Positions 17,545 to 27,011 of a DNA stretch of 64,000 nucleotides are shown here, piece by piece. The position numbers were made by a program, and so were the translations under genes. The DNA lies in NCBI RefSeq assembly GCF_022129445.1, contig NZ_JADQAQ010000004.1, forward strand, positions 21,846 through 85,845. Reading direction: 5' to 3'. Each line of letters starts with the position of its first letter. Position 1 is the first letter of the stretch. Origin of the DNA: Photobacterium sp. Ph5. Lineage in GTDB: Bacteria > Pseudomonadota > Gammaproteobacteria > Enterobacterales > Vibrionaceae. The notes below the pieces were generated by a model. It saw only the letters and a program-made list of their open reading frames with translations, searched no databases and had not been told where the DNA came from.

Positions 17545-19014
17545 GTGACTTTGAATCCTATTGTAAAAATAGCAAGGCTATTCACTGCTATTCTCATTCT
17601 TATTTTCCTAAGTTATGGCATCGCAAAGATGACAGCTTCTTGGTTATCTTATGTCATTGCATACTCAACTATTTCGTCAGATATAAAGGAGCATGGGAAA
17701 AAATTAGAGACAAATTATTGGCTAGAAGCACAGCAAATCGATAAGCTAAAAAAAATTAATAATTGTAGTCAATCCGCTCAGGAAAAATTAAGAAAATTAG
17801 AATATGATAATCATGACATTCGTTTTATTGGTGTGCAACTTGAGACTAAAAAGCTGTGTACCTCTTATGGGCTTATTGATTTTCCAGTAATAGAAACGCA
17901 ACAACCACCCTATATTCGTTATTTATCACCAATTAGTAAGCAAAATGAAACTGCGGTATTAATGAATGTTAATCAGCAAACGTTTCTTGTTGATGTGAGA
18001 GTTTCGGATTTTTCAGAGTTCTTTGTCTACTTTTGTAATAAATGCTTATCTTTTCACTATGAGTACGATTTAGATGATTATAATAATAAATTAAAACCAA
18101 CAACTTGGTTTGTTTTACGTTCTGATTTAGGAAAGATAAAAGGGGTAGTGATTGTTGATAAATATTTACAAAAGAAATTAAATGAAAGAAATATTTATTA
18201 CTATTGGTTAATTTATTTCTTATTATTATGCTTAATCTCAGCTGGTATTTATTACTATTATCATTCTCAGCATGATTTACAAAAACTATTAGTGACAGGG
18301 TGTAAAAAGGATGAATTTATTCCCTATTATCAGCCTATCATGTCACTCGATGATCAATTGCAGGGAGTCGAAGTTTTAGTTCGCTGGAAATTAAGTGATG
18401 GTAGTTTATTACTTCCGGCATATTTCATTGATGTCGCTGAAAAAATGGAAGTGATTAATGAAATTACGCTAACTTTAGTGAAAAAAGTACAAGACGATTT
18501 TTCACAATATAGTTATCGACATAAAAGGAAAGTATTTTGTGCCTTTAACTTAACCGCACAACAGATAGAGACGAAAGCATTTATTGATCAACTTATTGAT
18601 ATGCTTAAATTTGAAACAAACTTTATTGCCTCATTTGAGATCACCGAACGCCAACATTTTAAAAACTTAGCGATGGCAAAAGCTAATATTCGTTGCCTAC
18701 AAGAGCAGGGGTATCAAATTAAACTCGATGATGCAGGGACGGGCTATGGTGGTTTTAGTTACTTTATGGACTTCAACTTAGATGGTGTGAAGATCGATAA
18801 AATGTTTATTGATGTTATTGGTGTTGACGATGTGAAAGTCGAAGTACTCAACTCTATTATTATGATGGCGAAGCGCTTAGGGATTGATATTGTGGCAGAA
18901 GGGGTCGAGACTCAGCAGCAAGTTGATTTTCTACGAGAGCATGATATTGACTACATTCAAGGTTACTATTATTCCAAACCGTTGCCGTTTTCTGAACTAA
19001 TATTTGACGATTAA
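17545..19014 (+). CDS. Membrane EAL-domain c-di-GMP phosphodiesterase (CSS-motif type)
   Basis: 489 residues with GTG start preceded by AAGG. Two membrane helices (about 10-30 and 213-237) flank a periplasmic domain with paired cysteines (NNCSQS and LCTSYG), like the redox-sensing CSS-motif of PdeC-type enzymes, with CTS in place of CSS. The C-terminal EAL domain has EVL instead of EAL but keeps the metal ligands: Glu of VEVLVRW, FNLT, FEITERQ, LDDAGTGYGGF, VKIDK, AEGVET and QGYYYSKP. It is therefore probably active in hydrolysing cyclic di-GMP to pGpG. It is divergent from the GGDEF gene, with a shared 113-bp promoter region. Confidence 0.92.
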   Translation: MTLNPIVKIARLFTAILILIFLSYGIAKMTASWLSYVIAYSTISSDIKEHGKKLETNYWLEAQQIDKLKKINNCSQSAQEKLRKLEYDNHDIRFIGVQLETKKLCTSYGLIDFPVIETQQPPYIRYLSPISKQNETAVLMNVNQQTFLVDVRVSDFSEFFVYFCNKCLSFHYEYDLDDYNNKLKPTTWFVLRSDLGKIKGVVIVDKYLQKKLNERNIYYYWLIYFLLLCLISAGIYYYYHSQHDLQKLLVTGCKKDEFIPYYQPIMSLDDQLQGVEVLVRWKLSDGSLLLPAYFIDVAEKMEVINEITLTLVKKVQDDFSQYSYRHKRKVFCAFNLTAQQIETKAFIDQLIDMLKFETNFIASFEITERQHFKNLAMAKANIRCLQEQGYQIKLDDAGTGYGGFSYFMDFNLDGVKIDKMFIDVIGVDDVKVEVLNSIIMMAKRLGIDIVAEGVETQQQVDFLREHDIDYIQGYYYSKPLPFSELIFDD

Positions 19015-19016
19015 AA

Positions 19017-19042
19017 GAAAGGCTGCCATAAGACAGCCTTTG
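19017..19042. terminator. Bidirectional terminator between the EAL gene and asnS
   Basis: AAAGGCTG paired with CAGCCTTT around an eight-base loop, in the 49-bp gap between two convergent genes. Confidence 0.75.
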
Positions 19043-19063
19043 TAATATTGATATAAGCAAGAC

Positions 19064-20464
19064 TTAGAAGCTTGCAGAGCGTGGCGTACGTGGGAATGGG
19101 ATTACGTCACGTACGTTACCCATACCTGTTACGTAAGAGACTAGACGCTCGAAACCTAGACCGAAACCTGCATGAGGAACGCTACCGTAACGACGTAAAT
19201 CGCGGTACCAACCCATGTGTTCAGGATCTAGACCCATCTCAATCATACGTGCATCTAGAATGTCTAGGCGCTCTTCACGTTGAGAACCACCGATGATTTC
19301 ACCAATGCCTGGTGCTAGTACGTCCATAGCAGCAACTGTTTTACCGTCATCGTTCATACGCATGTAGAATGCTTTGATGTCTTTCGGGTAGTTTTTAACA
19401 ATTACAGGTGCTTTAAAGTGCTCTTCTGCAAGGAAGCGCTCGTGTTCAGAAGACATATCAATGCCCCACTCAACATCAAACTCAAACTTACGACCAGAAT
19501 CTTGTAGGATCTTAATTGCATCAGTGTAATCAACTTGTGCAAAATCAGACGTTACAAATTGCTCTAGACGAGTGATTGCTTCTTTGTCGATGCGAGATGC
19601 AAAGAACTCAAGATCGTCACGGCGCTCTTCAAGTACAGCTTTGAACACGTACTTAAGCATGTCTTCAGCAAGTTTTGCGACATCATCAAGTTCAGCGAAA
19701 GCAACTTCAGGCTCAACCATCCAGAATTCAGCTAGGTGACGACTAGTGTTTGAGTTTTCAGCACGGAACGTTGGGCCGAAAGTGTAAACTTTGCTTAATG
19801 CACACGCGTATGCTTCTGCGTTTAGCTGACCAGATACCGTTAGGAATGTTTCTTTACCAAAGAAATCTTTGTCAAAGTCTACATTGCCTTCATCTGTCAT
19901 TGGGATGTTAGCAAGATCTAACGTTGACACGCGGAACATTTCCCCCGCACCTTCACAGTCAGAAGCTGTGATAAGTGGTGCAGACATCCAAATGAAGCCT
20001 TGTTCGTGGTAGAAACGGTGAATCGCTTGAGATAGGCAGTTACGAACACGTGCAACTGCACCAATTACGTTAGTACGTGGACGAAGGTGTGCCACTTCAC
20101 GTAAGTATTCAATTGAGTGACGTGTTTTAGCCATTGGGTAAGAATCTGCATCTTCAACCCAACCAACAACCTTAACGTTAGTTGCTGCTAGCTCAAAATC
20201 TTGACCTTTAGCAGGAGATGCGACGATTGTACCGGTAACCTCAACAGAGCAACCAGTTGTAAGCTTAAGGACTTCATCCTGGTAATTATTTAACTCATTA
20301 GGGACCACGGCCTGAATCGGGTCGAAACAAGAGCCGTCATAAATGGCAAGGAAAGAGATCCCAGCTTTGGAATCACGACGCGAGCGAATCCAACCGCGAA
20401 CAGTCACTTCACTGTCTACCGCTAGTTTACCGCTTAATACGTCTGTTACAGGCGCGTAAGTCAT
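19064..20464 (-). CDS. asnS: Asparaginyl-tRNA synthetase
   Basis: 466 residues, the same length as E. coli AsnRS. The N-terminal OB-fold anticodon-binding domain ([25 protein letters not shown]) is followed by the class II catalytic core with motif 2 ([22 protein letters not shown]) and motif 3 ([10 protein letters not shown]). The Asn-specific form is shown by the NSNTSRH block. The ATG has GGAG upstream. The preceding 274-bp gap to queE holds the promoter and no gene that I can see. Confidence 0.97.
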   Translation of the reverse strand: MTYAPVTDVLSGKLAVDSEVTVRGWIRSRRDSKAGISFLAIYDGSCFDPIQAVVPNELNNYQDEVLKLTTGCSVEVTGTIVASPAKGQDFELAATNVKVVGWVEDADSYPMAKTRHSIEYLREVAHLRPRTNVIGAVARVRNCLSQAIHRFYHEQGFIWMSAPLITASDCEGAGEMFRVSTLDLANIPMTDEGNVDFDKDFFGKETFLTVSGQLNAEAYACALSKVYTFGPTFRAENSNTSRHLAEFWMVEPEVAFAELDDVAKLAEDMLKYVFKAVLEERRDDLEFFASRIDKEAITRLEQFVTSDFAQVDYTDAIKILQDSGRKFEFDVEWGIDMSSEHERFLAEEHFKAPVIVKNYPKDIKAFYMRMNDDGKTVAAMDVLAPGIGEIIGGSQREERLDILDARMIEMGLDPEHMGWYRDLRRYGSVPHAGFGLGFERLVSYVTGMGNVRDVIPFPRTPRSASF

Positions 20465-20738
20465 GTTTAAATCATTCTCCGTTTAGGCACTGACTTTGGA
20501 ATTAAAGTATCTCGTGCTTAAAGATATTTATGTATTAGCAATATTACCTTTCTTACGACAAGCATCAAGTATTGATATCAATCAAATGACAAATTGATGA
20601 AGGAAATAGGCAATTTGAGGTGATAGTTGGTTAATTATCGGTCATTTGCAAGAAACCACTTCGGTTTAGCGTTGTAAACATTAAAGCAAAGCGGTTTTTT
20701 TGATAAGTGTTTTATAAATCAAGCAAAGTATAGAGTGA

Positions 20739-21407
20739 TTAAGCGATGGCTAGATATTTGTGTGTTTGGATCGATAAACGCCAGTTACGTTGAATACAAG
20801 TTTCAATACATAACTCTGTTGCACGTGGTTTTTGACTGATAGGTTGAAGCGCAATCGTGACATCAGGTTTTAGCGTAACGCCATCAATGAGTGCATCAAG
20901 TTGTTCAATGTCTTTGCTGGTGCCGACAGGGTGCTTAATCTCGTTAGCACGAGCGAGGGAAGAAGCTAAAACGGGCAATTTTGCTTTCATGTTTATTTTT
21001 GGCGATACCGTTACCCAAGTGTTATCACTGGTTTGGATGTCAGACGTACCACTGGTTTCAATTTGACAGTTAAAGCCAGCATCTTCTAGTGCTTGAGTTA
21101 AAGGTCGAAGATCGTAAATACAAGGTTCACCACCTGTAATAACAACGTGCTTAGCTGTATATTTTTGATCTTGTAATAATTGCACTACACCATTAGCGTC
21201 AAGATTAGTCCAAAGTGGTGAGTCCCCAGTTTTAGCCATGATCTTGTCTAAGCTAACGAGATCTTGTGGCTCTGCAGTCCAAGTTTGTTTGGTATCACAC
21301 CATGAGCAGCCAACAGGGCAGACTTGTAATCGAACAAAAATTGCAGGTACGCCAGTAAATACACCTTCACCCTGAATTGTTTCGAATACTTCGTTAATTT
21401 TGTACAC
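20739..21407 (-). CDS. queE: 7-carboxy-7-deazaguanine synthase
   Basis: 222 residues with GTG start, supported by AGAGG six bases upstream. It is a radical SAM enzyme of queuosine synthesis with FETIQGEG at the start and a CPVGCSWCD cluster motif (CxxxCxxC) binding the 4Fe-4S cluster, then TGGEP. It converts 6-carboxytetrahydropterin to 7-carboxy-7-deazaguanine in the cytoplasm. Other que genes are not in the window. The gene is divergent from mlc. Confidence 0.94.
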   Translation of the reverse strand: MYKINEVFETIQGEGVFTGVPAIFVRLQVCPVGCSWCDTKQTWTAEPQDLVSLDKIMAKTGDSPLWTNLDANGVVQLLQDQKYTAKHVVITGGEPCIYDLRPLTQALEDAGFNCQIETSGTSDIQTSDNTWVTVSPKINMKAKLPVLASSLARANEIKHPVGTSKDIEQLDALIDGVTLKPDVTIALQPISQKPRATELCIETCIQRNWRLSIQTHKYLAIA

Positions 21408-21681
21408 GTTGAACCTCTTATTCTCACGACTATAACCATTTTATTATTAATGAAGCATGGTCATTATTAGAAAAGTTACTGCGTGAAATAAATCCGCTAA
21501 TTAAAAAAAATTGTAGGCAAAAAAGCCTTTTTTCATTATCGCAGAAGCGAAACTCAATGTCTTTAGTCATTCATAGTGATACTTGTCACGTACTGACGAT
21601 AAGAGGCTTCACAATTACTTCGCAAAGTAAAAAAATTAACTTCCGAAGGTTTTTAAGCTGATTTTTCTCAGGAGTATCGAC

Positions 21682-22896
21682 ATGTACGTCGCTCAGCCAG
21701 GCCATATCGATCATATAAAAAGAAATAATGCCGGCAGCGTTTATAAACTAATTGATTTGTATGGGCCGATCTCGCGCATTGAATTGTCTAAACGCAGCCA
21801 ACTTGCCCCCGCAAGTATAACTAAGATCACCCGTGAATTAATTGATGCGCATTTAATTAAAGAAACGCAATTTCAGGAACCGAGCAGTCGTGGTCGACCT
21901 GCGATTGGGTTAGTTCCAGCTAATGAAGGTTGGCAATTTTTATCTATTCGTTTAGGTCGTGGTTATCTTACTATTGCCTTACATGAACTTGGCGGTGAAA
22001 TTTTAGTCGAAGAACGTCAAGATATTGAACAACTTCATCAAGAAGATGTGGTTAAAAAGTTATTAGCTGAAATAAACATTTTCTTTGCCAATCATGTTAG
22101 TGAATTAGATCGAATGACAGCGATTGCTGTGTCATTACCGGGATTAGTGAATTCCAGTGAAGGCATGGTGTTGCAGATGCCACATTATGATGTATCTAAT
22201 TTACCTCTTGGTGAAATTATTCACAAAGAAACGGGGCTGCCTGTTTTTATCGGTAACGATACGCGTTCATGGGCATTAGCTGAAAAGCTGTTTGGCAATT
22301 CTCGTGGTATTGCAAATTCCATTTTGATTTCTATTCATCATGGTGTTGGGGCAGGTATCGTACTTGATGATAATGTGCTGCAAGGAAAAACCGGTAACGT
22401 GGGTGAACTGGGGCATATTCAAATTAAGCCATATGGGAAACGCTGTTTTTGTGGTAATCACGGCTGTTTAGAAACGGTAGCGAGCCTACAGGCTATTTTA
22501 GAACAGGTGGATACACAGCTTAAAGCAGGGCATCAATCCATGCTCAGTCATATGCCTTTAACCATTGAATCTATTTGTGATGCGGCGGTAGAAGGTGACA
22601 GTTTAGCGCGACAAATTATTGTGGAGTTAGGCCATAATTTAGGGCAAGCCATTGCGATAATGGTTAACCTGTTTAACCCTCAACGCATTTTGATTGGAGG
22701 GGAGTTTAACCGCGCCAAAGCGGTGCTTTACCCTGCGATTATGGAGTGTATTCGTTCGCAAACGCTACCTGTTTATTTCGATGGATTAGAAATAGAAGAA
22801 AGCTGTTTTTATACTCAAGCGACGATGCCAGGTGCGGCTCTGGTTAAACAAGCGTTATACGATGGACACCTATTGATGAAACTCGTAGATGGTTAA
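21682..22896 (+). CDS. mlc: ROK-family transcriptional repressor Mlc
   Basis: 404 residues (E. coli Mlc 406). The N-terminal winged helix reads QPGHIDHIKRNNAGSVYKLID...ISRIELSKRSQLAPASITKI, close to Mlc. The C-terminal ROK domain has the zinc site GHIQIKPYGKRCFCGNHGCLE and sugar-kinase-type motifs. Mlc represses PTS and glucose-uptake genes and is titrated by membrane-bound unphosphorylated EIICB-Glc. NagC is the alternative, but the GHID start and KPYGKRCFCGNHGC pattern favour Mlc. The ATG is preceded by CAGGAG. It is transcribed alone, divergent from queE. Confidence 0.9.
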   Translation: MYVAQPGHIDHIKRNNAGSVYKLIDLYGPISRIELSKRSQLAPASITKITRELIDAHLIKETQFQEPSSRGRPAIGLVPANEGWQFLSIRLGRGYLTIALHELGGEILVEERQDIEQLHQEDVVKKLLAEINIFFANHVSELDRMTAIAVSLPGLVNSSEGMVLQMPHYDVSNLPLGEIIHKETGLPVFIGNDTRSWALAEKLFGNSRGIANSILISIHHGVGAGIVLDDNVLQGKTGNVGELGHIQIKPYGKRCFCGNHGCLETVASLQAILEQVDTQLKAGHQSMLSHMPLTIESICDAAVEGDSLARQIIVELGHNLGQAIAIMVNLFNPQRILIGGEFNRAKAVLYPAIMECIRSQTLPVYFDGLEIEESCFYTQATMPGAALVKQALYDGHLLMKLVDG

Positions 22897-22932
22897 GTAA
22901 ATTCAACATAACGGATTGATCTTACATGGAGG

Positions 22933-23835
22933 TTAGAACTTTTCTTTAATTTCCATGTAGCTCTCTCTAATATGTTCAATCAATGCTTGAATTCGTTTAG
23001 CTGGCTTTCTGGTATACGGATATACAGCATAAATTCCCACCACTTTACCTGCATGTGTTGAGAGTAATTCAACTAACTCACCGCGTTCTAATTCATCATA
23101 GATTAAACAATTAGGCAGATAGGCGATCCCATTCCCTGCAAGTGCACTTTTCTTTAGAGCCACCGCATTGTCTGATGAAAAATTACCACTGACTTTATGA
23201 GTATAAATTTTATTTTGTTTAATAAATTGCCAGTCGAATGGACCCGTACTTTGAGGATTATAGCCAAGGCAGTTATGGCTATTGAGATCTTTAGGTTTTT
23301 CAGGTTTACCGTAATGTTCAATGTAGGTCGGTGAAGCACAAATTACCCAGCGAGAGTTGAATATATGACGAGCGATTAAGCTTGAATCTTCAAGATAACC
23401 CGTACGGATCACCAGATCGTAGTTATCAGCTACGAGATCGACAAAGTGATTATTTAATGACATATCAACCGAGAGACCTGGGTGTTTTTGACAAAAATCA
23501 GCTACAGCTTTTGCCAATACTAATTCACCTGAAATAGTCGGTACAGACATGCGAATTTTACCAGAGAGCGCTTCGCTATAGCCCGTAACAGAGTCAAAAG
23601 CGGCTTGAGCAACATGGTTGATACTTTTTGCGCGATGGTAAAGGACTTCACCCGGTTCGGTGAGGGTTAATTTGCGGGTGGTACGGTAAATGAGCTGTAA
23701 GCCTAATTCGGTTTCCAGTTTACTAATGCGTTTACTAACAACGGATTTCGTCACGTTATTGAGTTCAGCCACTTTGCTGAATGAACCATGCTCAATAACT
23801 TGAGTGAATAAAACGAGATCATCGATAGCTGGCAT
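22933..23835 (-). CDS. LysR-family transcriptional regulator
   Basis: 300 residues. The N-terminal winged HTH (FTQVIEHGSFSKVAELNNVTKSVVSKRISKLETELG) is of the CrgA/AaeR-like subgroup, and the C-terminal periplasmic-binding-like effector domain is complete. It lies 160 bp downstream of lutC on the same strand, separated by a strong terminator, so it is probably transcribed alone. Control of the lactate operon is possible from position only; the effector is unknown. Confidence 0.85.
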   Translation of the reverse strand: MPAIDDLVLFTQVIEHGSFSKVAELNNVTKSVVSKRISKLETELGLQLIYRTTRKLTLTEPGEVLYHRAKSINHVAQAAFDSVTGYSEALSGKIRMSVPTISGELVLAKAVADFCQKHPGLSVDMSLNNHFVDLVADNYDLVIRTGYLEDSSLIARHIFNSRWVICASPTYIEHYGKPEKPKDLNSHNCLGYNPQSTGPFDWQFIKQNKIYTHKVSGNFSSDNAVALKKSALAGNGIAYLPNCLIYDELERGELVELLSTHAGKVVGIYAVYPYTRKPAKRIQALIEHIRESYMEIKEKF

Positions 23836-23897
23836 TATTTATCCCACAAAAAGCCTAATAGGCGAAGGATTATATACCTAAAAAGATTAAATTCTAG

Positions 23898-23927
23898 TTA
23901 AAAAAACGCAGTCCGAAGACTGCGTTA
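23898..23927 (-). terminator. Terminator of the lldP-lutABC operon
   Basis: On the minus strand, AACGCAGTC pairs with GACTGCGTT around a four-base loop and is followed by seven T. Two more small inverted repeats stand between it and lutC (ACTAGTA/TACTAGT near 23954-23971 and CTATCAC/GTGATA near 23974-23993). Confidence 0.85.
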
Positions 23928-23998
23928 TTCATATTCCCGTAATGTGCTTAACCACTAGTATCCTACTAGTTTGCTATCACTATTGGTGATAAGTAGCC

Positions 23999-24751
23999 TT
24001 ACATATCATCAATAATGATGTAGGTGGCAAAGACGGGCCCATGCACACCAACAACTTTGATCAGTTCGATATCTGCTGTCGAACTAGGACCTGAAATAAA
24101 GTTTACGCATGAAGGTACACGTTCACCATTCATGGCTTTTTGATGCAGAATTTCAGTTGCTTGGGTTAAACGAGCAACGATTGAGCTTTTAGGTACAATG
24201 AAGACAGAAGCTTCTGGTAATAGACTTACTGCGCGCCCCTGTGCTGGGTTGCTGTAAAGTACCATTGTGCCTGATTCTGCTAACGCTTGTTCAGCGAATA
24301 CAACGCCGACTTTTGCACGCTCTGCTACTGTGATGTTCGCTTCGTAACCCGCTGAGTGATCCCAAATGTAAACACCATGCTTATCGGCGCTTAAATCTTT
24401 TGGATCAATAACGTTAAGTAGACGAGTATCTGCAGTAAAAATGGTTTCACCAACAGGATCAATGTTTGTTTCGTCTTCGCTGCAGTATTTGAAACAAACG
24501 TCACGAAGTGCTTCAGTTAACTGCGCTTTGGTTGTCACAACGGCTTGCGCGCCTAAAGAAGACTGAGTGTATTCTACCAAGATATCTTTTAATTCATCTT
24601 GTGATTTATCAGCAAATACTTCTTTGTGACAGTTATATTTTAGGTTTGGACGCTCTACTGGGGTAGTAATGCGATCACGACCAAGTTGTTTAGCGATGTT
24701 GTTAAGGAAACTATCGCGATTATAAATGCGTTGCTCATTTTGAGATGACAT
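23999..24751 (-). CDS. lutC: Lactate utilisation protein C (LUD domain)
   Basis: 250 residues, single LUD/YkgG domain with the diagnostic VFAEQALAESGTMV and a terminal FISGPSSTADIE motif. It is the third component of the iron-sulfur L-lactate oxidase complex LutABC (YkgEFG/LldEFG), which oxidises L-lactate to pyruvate. It starts 16 bp after lutB with AAGGAG in place, so it is in the same operon. Confidence 0.93.
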   Translation of the reverse strand: MSSQNEQRIYNRDSFLNNIAKQLGRDRITTPVERPNLKYNCHKEVFADKSQDELKDILVEYTQSSLGAQAVVTTKAQLTEALRDVCFKYCSEDETNIDPVGETIFTADTRLLNVIDPKDLSADKHGVYIWDHSAGYEANITVAERAKVGVVFAEQALAESGTMVLYSNPAQGRAVSLLPEASVFIVPKSSIVARLTQATEILHQKAMNGERVPSCVNFISGPSSTADIELIKVVGVHGPVFATYIIIDDM

Positions 24752-24767
24752 ACGGAAAGCTCCTTAA

Positions 24768-26180
24768 TTATTTATTTTTGTTTTTAAACCAACTGCGGAA
24801 TGACTCACCAGATGGATTTGGTAAATCGCGCGTCTGAGTCCATGCGTTTAGTAGACCAACTTTAAATGGCAATTGACCATTTTTAATTAGTTTACCTGCA
24901 ACAATAGCGCCGATCTTAACGGTTTTATCCCATAGCGCAGGGTGAGCATTAATAAAGCTAAAACCACTAACTGAAGCTCGCTCCATAGAATCAGTGATCT
25001 TTTCTTCGCCCATGATTTGGCGGTGCTTCAGCAGCAAATCAGACAGCGGGATCTTCACTGGACAAACATCATGACAAGCACGACATAAGCTACATGCATT
25101 TGGCAAGTCTTTGAAATCTTCGTAACCACCTAGTAATGGCGATAATACTGCACCAATAGGACCAGAGTAGATTGAACCGTAAGATTGGCCACCAATGTGA
25201 CGATAAGCTGGACATGTGTTTACACAAGCAGCACAACGAACACAACGTAGAATTGAACGGAATTGAGAGCCAAGAATTTTAGAACGACCGTTATCAACAA
25301 TCACTAAGTGGAACTCTTCAGGGCCATCACAGTTATCGTCTTCACGAGGACCTGTAAGTGCTGTTACATAACCTGTTAGAGGTAGACCAACAGCACTACG
25401 ACATAGTAAACTTGCTAGGATATCGAATTCTTCAAAAGTAGGAGCGATACGCTCCATACCCATTACAGCAATATGTGTTTTAGGTAGGCTTGTTGCAAGA
25501 CGTGCGTTACCTTCATTTGTCACAAGGGTTACGGTGCCTGACTCTGCGATAGCAAAGTTACAGCCAGTGATACCGATCTCTGCTTCAAGGAAGTCATGAC
25601 GAATATGTTTACGAACAAAACGTGTCATTTCTTCTGGATCAGAAGAACCTTCGTAACCGAGTTTCTTGTTGAAAACATCACGAATTTGAGTACGGTTTTT
25701 GTGTAGTGCTGGCACAACGATATGTGATGGCGCATCACAATCATCAACTTGAAGAATGTATTCACCAAGGTCGGTTTCAATCACTTCACAGTTATTACGC
25801 TGAATCACTTGGTTCATACCGATTTCTTCGGTCACCATGGATTTAGACTTAACAACTTTTTTCGCATTCTTTTGCTGAATAATCTTTTCGATGTAGTTGG
25901 TTGCATCTTCAGCTGTTGCTGCGAAGAATACATGACCACCGTTCTTTTCAACGTTGTCGCTAAGTTGTTGTAGGTAGTAATCTAGATTTTCAAGCACATG
26001 GTTACGGATATCCATACCCATTTCGCGCCATTCTTCCCAGTTACCGAGTTTTTCCGCAGCAACTGCGCGGTTTTTGAACATACGTTCTTGTGCATTAGCA
26101 ACAGCGGCACGCATAGACTCGTCTTTCATTTTTACATGAATACGATCTTTAAATTTTTGGTTGCTTGTTTTCATTGACAT
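24768..26180 (-). CDS. lutB: Lactate utilisation iron-sulfur protein B
   Basis: 470 residues. The N-terminal LUD domain includes [20 protein letters not shown]. The ferredoxin-like region has two cluster motifs, [12 protein letters not shown] and [12 protein letters not shown], for two 4Fe-4S clusters. The C-terminal helical part is as in LldF/YkgF. It is the central electron-transfer subunit of LutABC. It starts 12 bp after lutA. Confidence 0.95.
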   Translation of the reverse strand: MSMKTSNQKFKDRIHVKMKDESMRAAVANAQERMFKNRAVAAEKLGNWEEWREMGMDIRNHVLENLDYYLQQLSDNVEKNGGHVFFAATAEDATNYIEKIIQQKNAKKVVKSKSMVTEEIGMNQVIQRNNCEVIETDLGEYILQVDDCDAPSHIVVPALHKNRTQIRDVFNKKLGYEGSSDPEEMTRFVRKHIRHDFLEAEIGITGCNFAIAESGTVTLVTNEGNARLATSLPKTHIAVMGMERIAPTFEEFDILASLLCRSAVGLPLTGYVTALTGPREDDNCDGPEEFHLVIVDNGRSKILGSQFRSILRCVRCAACVNTCPAYRHIGGQSYGSIYSGPIGAVLSPLLGGYEDFKDLPNACSLCRACHDVCPVKIPLSDLLLKHRQIMGEEKITDSMERASVSGFSFINAHPALWDKTVKIGAIVAGKLIKNGQLPFKVGLLNAWTQTRDLPNPSGESFRSWFKNKNK

Positions 26181-26192
26181 AATAATGACCTC

Positions 26193-26912
26193 TTAACGAC
26201 TCATCAGCACATCAACAATGTGCATCACTTTGATTGGTTGACCTTCACGGCTAATACGACCACCAATATTTAATAAGCAGCTAATATCAGCGCCGATTAA
26301 GAAATCAGGCTCTGCTGCTTTAATGTGACGCACTTTTTCTGTCACCATCTCACCTGAGATTTCAGACATTTTCACAGAGAATGTACCGCCAAAACCACAA
26401 CATGTTTCTTGGTTTTCGATAGGTAAAAGCTCAAGGCCTTCAACGTTGCTAAGAAGAAGTAGAGGTTCTTCACGTACGCCAAGTTTACGGATCAAGCTAC
26501 AAGAAGGGTGGTAAACACCTTTACCTTCAAGACGAGCACCGACGTTTTCAACACCTAGCTGGCGTACAACAAATTGTGTTAGTTCGAATAAACGATCAGC
26601 GACTTTTTTCGCACGCTCTGCCCATTCTGGCTCATCTGCTAAATACTCAGGGTACTTTTTAACAGCCGCTGCACATGAACCTGCTGGTGTTACGATAGGA
26701 AAATCATTGATCTCAAAAGCTTGGATCATACTTTTCATTGCAGGCTTACTTTTTTCAATGTAGCCACTATTTAATGCAGGCTGACCACAACAACCTTGAC
26801 GTTCTGGGAAGATCACTTCACAGCCAAGTTGTTCTAGTAAACCTACTGTTTTTTTGGCAACTTCAGCTTTAACTGTATCGCCTAGGCAGGTGACAAAAAA
26901 GTTTACCTTCAT
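26193..26912 (-). CDS. lutA: Lactate utilisation protein A (CCG-domain)
   Basis: 239 residues from the ATG at 26912, which matches the LldE start (MKVNFFVTCLGD) and has GGAG upstream. An ATG 25 codons further upstream is an unlikely start. Two cysteine-rich CCG domains are visible as QGCCGQPALNSG and ETCCGFGGTFSVKM, with additional Cys in YHPSC. It is the small heterodisulfide-reductase-like subunit of the L-lactate oxidation complex. Confidence 0.94.
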   Translation of the reverse strand: MKVNFFVTCLGDTVKAEVAKKTVGLLEQLGCEVIFPERQGCCGQPALNSGYIEKSKPAMKSMIQAFEINDFPIVTPAGSCAAAVKKYPEYLADEPEWAERAKKVADRLFELTQFVVRQLGVENVGARLEGKGVYHPSCSLIRKLGVREEPLLLLSNVEGLELLPIENQETCCGFGGTFSVKMSEISGEMVTEKVRHIKAAEPDFLIGADISCLLNIGGRISREGQPIKVMHIVDVLMSR

Positions 26913-27011
26913 TTTATTGCTCCAGTGGCGGGTTACCGCCTGATTGTTCATATTTAAGATTGGCCTACTCGAAAGTAAGCCAATCATTTATCTAATGTTA
27001 TGTAGGGACAA

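Noticed and set aside
21514..21533. AGGC-A6-GCCT followed by T run upstream of mlc
   Set aside because: A four-base stem is too weak for an intrinsic terminator, and it lies between divergent genes where none is needed.
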